Shown in pieces: positions 31,579 through 35,145 of a stretch of 35,145 bases of DNA. The stretch's first letter is position 1, and every line of letters begins with the position of its first letter. Source of the DNA: Tannerellaceae bacterium (GTDB lineage: Bacteria; Bacteroidota; Bacteroidia; Bacteroidales; Tannerellaceae); assembly GCA_031288175.1 (NCBI GenBank), contig JAITRW010000028.1:1-35145 (forward strand), in the 5' to 3' direction. The notes beneath the pieces were generated by a model. It did no database searches, was not told the DNA's origin, and saw nothing but the letters and a program-made list of their open reading frames with translations. A program made the position numbers and the translations under genes.

Positions 31579-33060
31579 TTATTCACGGAGAGTCACATCG
31601 TGCGCACCGCCTTCCACGATACTCGTCGCCGAGACCAACGTAATCTTCGCATTTGCCTGTAACTCTTGAATAGACAGTGTGCCGCAACTGCACATCGTCG
31701 CACGGATTTTCCCCAGCGTCACTGCAAGGTTGTCTTTCAATTTCCCCGCATAAGGAACGAAGCTATCCACTCCTTCTTCAAATTTCAGCGCTTCGACACC
31801 CCCTGCATCGTATCGTTGCCAATTCTTAGCACGGTTAGACCCTTCTCCCCAATACTCTTTTACGAAATTATTTCCCACCGTCAGTTTCTTTCCCGGCGCC
31901 TCATCGAAGCGCGCAAAATAACGTCCCATCATCAGGAAATCCGCTCCCATGGCCAGGGCAAGTACCATATGGTAGTCGTGCACTAGGCCTCCGTCACTGC
32001 ACAGGGGGACATAATATCCCGTCTTTTGATAATAGGCATCCCGCGCTGACGCTACATCCATTACCGCCGTTGCCTGACCGCGCCCTATACCTTTCTGTTC
32101 TCGCGTGATGCAGATAGAGCCTCCTCCTATACCCACCTTCACAAAGTCCGCCCCCCGTGATGCCAGATAATGGAAACCGTCTCCATCCACCACATTTCCT
32201 GCCCCTACGGGAACGTCATATCGCCCTTTAATCCATTCCAACGTTTCTGCCTGCCACTCTGAAAAACCGTCCGATGAATCTAAGCACAACACATCCACTC
32301 CCGCTTCCACCAGTGCAGGAACTCGTTCCTTAAAATCCCGTGTATTGATTCCTGCACCCACCAGCAACTCCTTATCTCTTCCCAAAAGTTCATAAGGATA
32401 AGCCCTATGACTGTCATAATCCTTGCGGAACACGAAATACTGCAATCGTTGTTCGCCATCTATGATAGGCAGCGTATTCAGTTTATGGCCCCAGATGATA
32501 TTGTTGGCTTCACGTAGGGTAATTCCGAGGCTTCCTACTATCAAGTCTTCAAAAGGCGTCATAAACATAGCTACTTTTGTCTCCGGTGCATCCGTCTCTA
32601 TGCGGTAGTCGCGGCTTGTAACCAAGCCCAGGAGCCGTCCGTTCGCCGTCCCGTCGTCTGTCACGCCGATTGTCGAATGACCGGTTTGCGCACCCAACGC
32701 CAGCACGTCCGTCAACGTATGTTTCGGCGTCAAGTTTGCATCGCTCACCACAAAACCCGCTTTAAACTTCTTTACCCGGCGCACCATCTCTGACTGGGAC
32801 GCTATCGGCTGAGAACCGAAAATGAACGACAACCCTCCGTTACGCGCTAACGCGATTGACAGTTCCGGACCCGATACCGATTGCATAATTGCCGATACCA
32901 GCGGCACATTTAGACGGATAGACGCCTCCTCGCCCTTCCGGAAACGCACCAACGGCGTCTGTAACGATACAGATTCCGGCGTACATTCTTTCCGCGTCAG
33001 ACCGGGTATCAGCAAATATTCCCCAAATGTCCTCGAAACGTCATCCAGATAGACAGCCAT
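31579..33060 (-). CDS. IMP dehydrogenase, divergent clade
   Basis: Oxidises IMP to XMP, the committed step of guanine nucleotide synthesis. The 493-residue protein has the barrel core, an inserted CBS pair (about 95-215), the nucleophile loop [11 protein letters not shown] (C317), SDGG (355-358), and a flap with NWQRYD carrying the Arg-Tyr pair (R416, Y417). It is not the usual form: the loop reads CIT rather than CTT and continues [13 protein letters not shown]; the flap begins [13 protein letters not shown]; and the tail holds MCSCG and [11 protein letters not shown]. As I recall this type is common in clostridia and spirochaetes. GMP reductase is less likely given the CBS domains and flap. 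A promoter and candidate operator precede it. Confidence 0.86.
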   Translation of the reverse strand: MAVYLDDVSRTFGEYLLIPGLTRKECTPESVSLQTPLVRFRKGEEASIRLNVPLVSAIMQSVSGPELSIALARNGGLSFIFGSQPIASQSEMVRRVKKFKAGFVVSDANLTPKHTLTDVLALGAQTGHSTIGVTDDGTANGRLLGLVTSRDYRIETDAPETKVAMFMTPFEDLIVGSLGITLREANNIIWGHKLNTLPIIDGEQRLQYFVFRKDYDSHRAYPYELLGRDKELLVGAGINTRDFKERVPALVEAGVDVLCLDSSDGFSEWQAETLEWIKGRYDVPVGAGNVVDGDGFHYLASRGADFVKVGIGGGSICITREQKGIGRGQATAVMDVASARDAYYQKTGYYVPLCSDGGLVHDYHMVLALAMGADFLMMGRYFARFDEAPGKKLTVGNNFVKEYWGEGSNRAKNWQRYDAGGVEALKFEEGVDSFVPYAGKLKDNLAVTLGKIRATMCSCGTLSIQELQANAKITLVSATSIVEGGAHDVTLRE

Positions 33061-33094
33061 TCTCTCTTTCCTTTACTCTCTTTTTATCCACAAA

Positions 33095-33102
33095 CAAAAG
33101 TA
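33095..33102 (-). promoter_or_regulatory. Candidate IMP dehydrogenase promoter (-7 element)
   Basis: Read on the minus strand this is TACTTTTG, an exact TAnnTTTG match, 34 bases upstream of the start codon. No CAAA (TTTG on the minus strand) is found at -33 distance, so the site may be weak or activator dependent. Confidence 0.45.
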
Positions 33103-33106
33103 CGAA

Positions 33107-33122
33107 AACGTTTACACACGTT
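33107..33122. promoter_or_regulatory. Candidate operator upstream of IMP dehydrogenase
   Basis: AACGT-TTACAC-ACGTT is an inverted repeat with 5-bp arms, overlapping the perfect 8-bp palindrome AAACGTTT (33106-33113). It sits directly upstream of the minus-strand -7 element, where a repressor would block the promoter. The core AAACGTTT with a central CG resembles operators of LacI-family regulators, including the purine repressor box of enterobacteria. Confidence 0.4.
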
Positions 33123-33195
33123 CTCTATATAGGAAGAAATAATCTATTTGTCGGAAAAGAATCTTGTTGAGTTATTAGATATACGGGAATTTATA

Positions 33196-33204
33196 TATCT
33201 TTGC
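33196..33204 (+). promoter_or_regulatory. Promoter -7 element of the lipoprotein / GLUG-protein pair
   Basis: TATCTTTGC exactly matches TAnnTTTGC and lies 27 bases before ATG 33232. It excludes the upstream in-frame ATG at 33148 as the start, because that codon would not be in the transcript. No clear -33 TTTG is seen. Confidence 0.65.
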
Positions 33205-33231
33205 GGCATCCAGAAAGGCAAAAAGGATTTT

Positions 33232-34833
33232 ATGATGACGAATTTGATTTGTATGTGCTTTAAGGAATTGACGCATAGGAAGCGTACGGCAGTGCTTTTG
33301 CTTGCCGTCGGTATCTCCGCTTGTTCCGGTTCGCTTCCTGACGTCACTCCGCCCGCCACTTTCGACGCTTATCCCAACGCCTTCTTCGTAGACATGGAAA
33401 GCGAGGTACGCTCCCTGAGCATCACCTCCCTGGTGGCGGATACGGCTTCGCCGTACCTCATCGAAGCTCTCCCCGACTGGCTCACTGTCAGCAACGATCC
33501 TTCCGGACTCCTTCTCCTCCGTTTTGCCGAAAATGAATCAAGCGCCGAGCGTAGTGGCCTCCTTCGTCTCCGCCAGACTGTCTCCGGACGTACTCTTGAC
33601 ATACCTGTGAAGCAGCGCGTGATTATCTTTCCTGACATTCGGGTAGATGTACCTGTCCCTAACGGCGCTCCCCTGGCCTTTGCCAAAGATTTCCGTTCCG
33701 TCGGATACGGCAACCGTGCCATCTCTGCCGTACTTGTCGGCCACACCCGCGATGGGCAGCTCACGTCAGATAGCAGACCATTCCTTTACGTCGAAGATTT
33801 TTACGACAGCCAAGCCCTCCGCCCCCTCACCCTCACCTATTCCGATGCCGCCGTGTTCTTCAACGAAGGGTACCTCCTTTTTAATACTAAGACAGCACGT
33901 AACGGCGAAGCCGCTCCTTCTCTCGAAATCTCAGACGTCGCTTCCGTCTCCGTCCTACGTTTCTCCCTTTCCGCCGAAAGCGCCGAAGGGAAAGGGCTTG
34001 CTCTCTATTCCTCCGTCGCCGACGGTACCTTCGAACTCACGGGCCTCTTTCGACCTGAAGGTCCTGAGCCGCAGGAATATACCGTCGCCGTCAATGCCGG
34101 ACCCGTTGCCTTCCGCTTCGCCCCCGTCGGCAAGACAGCTCCTATACGTATGCACCGTCTCGAGGCTTACACCGTCCCCTTTGAGCATGACGGTAGCCTC
34201 TTCGTCGACGAGGACTTCTCCTCCTGGGGTTCCCTTGGCTATGCCGTCTCTCCGGCTCTCCCTCCCGAACGGTGGCTTCTCGCCGCCGCCGCTCAGATGA
34301 CCTCCCTCTCCAAGGAGGTCAAGTACCCCAAGTGGCGCGTCAGCTATGCCATTGATGACGGTGGTGTCCATCCCGATGGATACATCGCCCTCCAGGCCCC
34401 TATTTATTACGCCTGTGGTGGACACGTCTCCTGGGCGCGCGTTGAGATGTCCGAGTTGCCTTCCGTCTCCGAAGTCGAATTTACCTTCGCCTATAGCCCC
34501 GATAACGTCTCCGATGTACACGGCATCGCTCTCTGTAAGAAAACACCTGACGACAAGGAGTGGGTCAAGCTCGACGTCTTTAACATTGACGGAACGGACG
34601 AACAAAAAGTCGCCGGAAAAACAATTCGGGTATCCATCAACGAAGACAGGGTACGCCTCGCCTTCGTCGCCGCCTTCCCTCTCCGTCCCGACGGAACGGA
34701 CCCGACCCCTACACCCGACCCTTATACCCTCCTCTGGTATCCCGAATACGGCGAGATATTGCCCGTCAACACCTCCGGGCAGAACCGTAACGTACGTATC
34801 ACCAATCTTAAAATAAAAAGCATAAAACGATGA
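33232..34833 (+). CDS. Lipoprotein with BACON-like region and two related beta modules
   Basis: Predicted 533-residue lipoprotein of unknown function. The signal ends in lipobox ISAC (C31); ATG 33253 (M8) would give a more usual signal length. Residues about 45-130 resemble a BACON domain (LIEALPDWLTVSNDPSG..., then LRLRQTVSG, TLDIPVKQR), often found in surface glycan-binding lipoproteins of Bacteroidota. Two further segments both start with an aromatic-acidic motif, FLYVEDFYDSQ (184-194) and SLFVDEDFSSW (322-332), and run about 135-190 residues, each probably a jelly-roll fold. The gene is very rich in C-ending codons. It overlaps the next gene by ATGA, suggesting that the two products work together on the surface. 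Confidence 0.72.
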   Translation: MMTNLICMCFKELTHRKRTAVLLLAVGISACSGSLPDVTPPATFDAYPNAFFVDMESEVRSLSITSLVADTASPYLIEALPDWLTVSNDPSGLLLLRFAENESSAERSGLLRLRQTVSGRTLDIPVKQRVIIFPDIRVDVPVPNGAPLAFAKDFRSVGYGNRAISAVLVGHTRDGQLTSDSRPFLYVEDFYDSQALRPLTLTYSDAAVFFNEGYLLFNTKTARNGEAAPSLEISDVASVSVLRFSLSAESAEGKGLALYSSVADGTFELTGLFRPEGPEPQEYTVAVNAGPVAFRFAPVGKTAPIRMHRLEAYTVPFEHDGSLFVDEDFSSWGSLGYAVSPALPPERWLLAAAAQMTSLSKEVKYPKWRVSYAIDDGGVHPDGYIALQAPIYYACGGHVSWARVEMSELPSVSEVEFTFAYSPDNVSDVHGIALCKKTPDDKEWVKLDVFNIDGTDEQKVAGKTIRVSINEDRVRLAFVAAFPLRPDGTDPTPTPDPYTLLWYPEYGEILPVNTSGQNRNVRITNLKIKSIKR

Positions 34834-35145
34834 AAATAATGCTCTCTTTTGCCTGTCTCACGCTCGTCGCCACCCTCCTGGCCTCCCCCACCCTTGCGCA
34901 GGAACCCTCCTGGAAAGGTTCCGGTCTTCCCGATGACCCCTACCTCATTGAGTCCGTTGAACATCTCCTCGAACTGCAGGACGCCGTCAGTAACTTCCCT
35001 TCCGACAATTCCCAGTTTCCCTATAACCCCGTATTCAAGCCTTTCAATGGCACTCATTTCCTCCTCACCACAGACCTTGACCTCGCCGACTATAACGCCG
35101 CCCACCCCGAAGGATGGACGCCCATCGGATACCATTACAGAGAAA
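34830..35145 (+). CDS. Secreted GLUG-type surface protein (N-terminal part only)
   Basis: The first 105 codons of a gene that runs off the right edge. A signal peptide (about 1-23) ends SPTLA before QEPSWKGSG. The mature start, GSGLPDDPYLIESVEHLLELQDAV then HFLLTTDLDLADY and GWTPIGY (given here in pieces), is the recurring opening of proteins that carry GLUG repeats and beta-solenoid surface regions. Its ATG overlaps the stop of the lipoprotein gene by 4 bases. Mature N-terminal Gln fits cyclisation by the enzyme encoded at 8694-9683. A T9SS tail or other anchor cannot be seen. Function is unknown; adhesion or glycan binding is possible. Confidence 0.7.
   Translation, partial: MKIMLSFACLTLVATLLASPTLAQEPSWKGSGLPDDPYLIESVEHLLELQDAVSNFPSDNSQFPYNPVFKPFNGTHFLLTTDLDLADYNAAHPEGWTPIGYHYRE

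Noticed and set aside
33148-33231. Upstream in-frame ATG as the start of the lipoprotein gene.
   Set aside because: It lies upstream of an exact -7 promoter element (33196-33204) and would place the signal peptide internally; ATG 33232 follows the promoter.

Overview
This window looks like a chromosomal segment of a Bacteroidota bacterium, most likely Bacteroidales. Evidence: several gene starts are preceded by the phylum's -7 promoter element TAnnTTTGC rather than a Shine-Dalgarno or sigma70 pattern; a giant secreted protein ends in a type IX secretion (T9SS, type A) sorting domain; one lipoprotein has a BACON-like N-terminal region; five exported proteins have Gln directly after the predicted signal-peptidase site and a glutaminyl cyclase is encoded nearby; and the gene sets (tgt-lptG, coaX-OMP-TPR-lptC) resemble orders I recall from Bacteroidales. 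I cannot name a genus. No rRNA, tRNA, CRISPR array, insertion sequence or prophage was seen, and no gene-free stretch exceeds about 190 bases.

Layout. (1) 1-3146, minus strand: the end of a division cluster, ftsQ-ftsA-ftsZ, with ftsZ running off the left edge; murC is not upstream of ftsQ. (2) 3333-8663, plus: an M3 metallopeptidase, an M23/LysM cell-wall peptidase, tgt and an LptF/LptG permease, probably one transcript. (3) 15114-8694, minus: a tight seven-gene envelope unit, skp/ompH-murI-coaX-outer membrane protein-TPR protein-lptC-glutaminyl cyclase, from a clear promoter at 15155-15185. (4) 15296-20230, plus: an isolated hisF, a large AT-rich fused restriction-modification type protein, and an APC amino-acid permease. 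(5) 20271-31572, plus: a 1870-residue T9SS surface protein (beta-helix plus about twelve Ig-like modules), ileS, and relA/spoT overlapping ileS by 4 bases. (6) 33060-31579, minus: a divergent IMP dehydrogenase. (7) 33232 to the right edge, plus: a lipoprotein with two related C-terminal modules, overlapping by 4 bases the start of a secreted GLUG-type surface protein.

How it fits together. Most genes serve the envelope: division, peptidoglycan (murI, M23), LPS transport (lptC, lptF/G), outer-membrane protein delivery (skp), N-terminal maturation of exported proteins (glutaminyl cyclase) and surface display. ileS and relA couple isoleucine charging with the stringent response, and IMP dehydrogenase supplies the guanine nucleotides used for (p)ppGpp.

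The most unusual things seen are a perfect 17-bp inverted repeat with a competing hairpin inside the restriction-modification gene, that gene's mosaic base composition, the Pmp-like/Ig-like hybrid surface protein, a tRNA-guanine transglycosylase lacking three of four zinc ligands, a candidate operator in the IMP dehydrogenase promoter, and a 5'-to-3' drift in codon choice within plus-strand genes.
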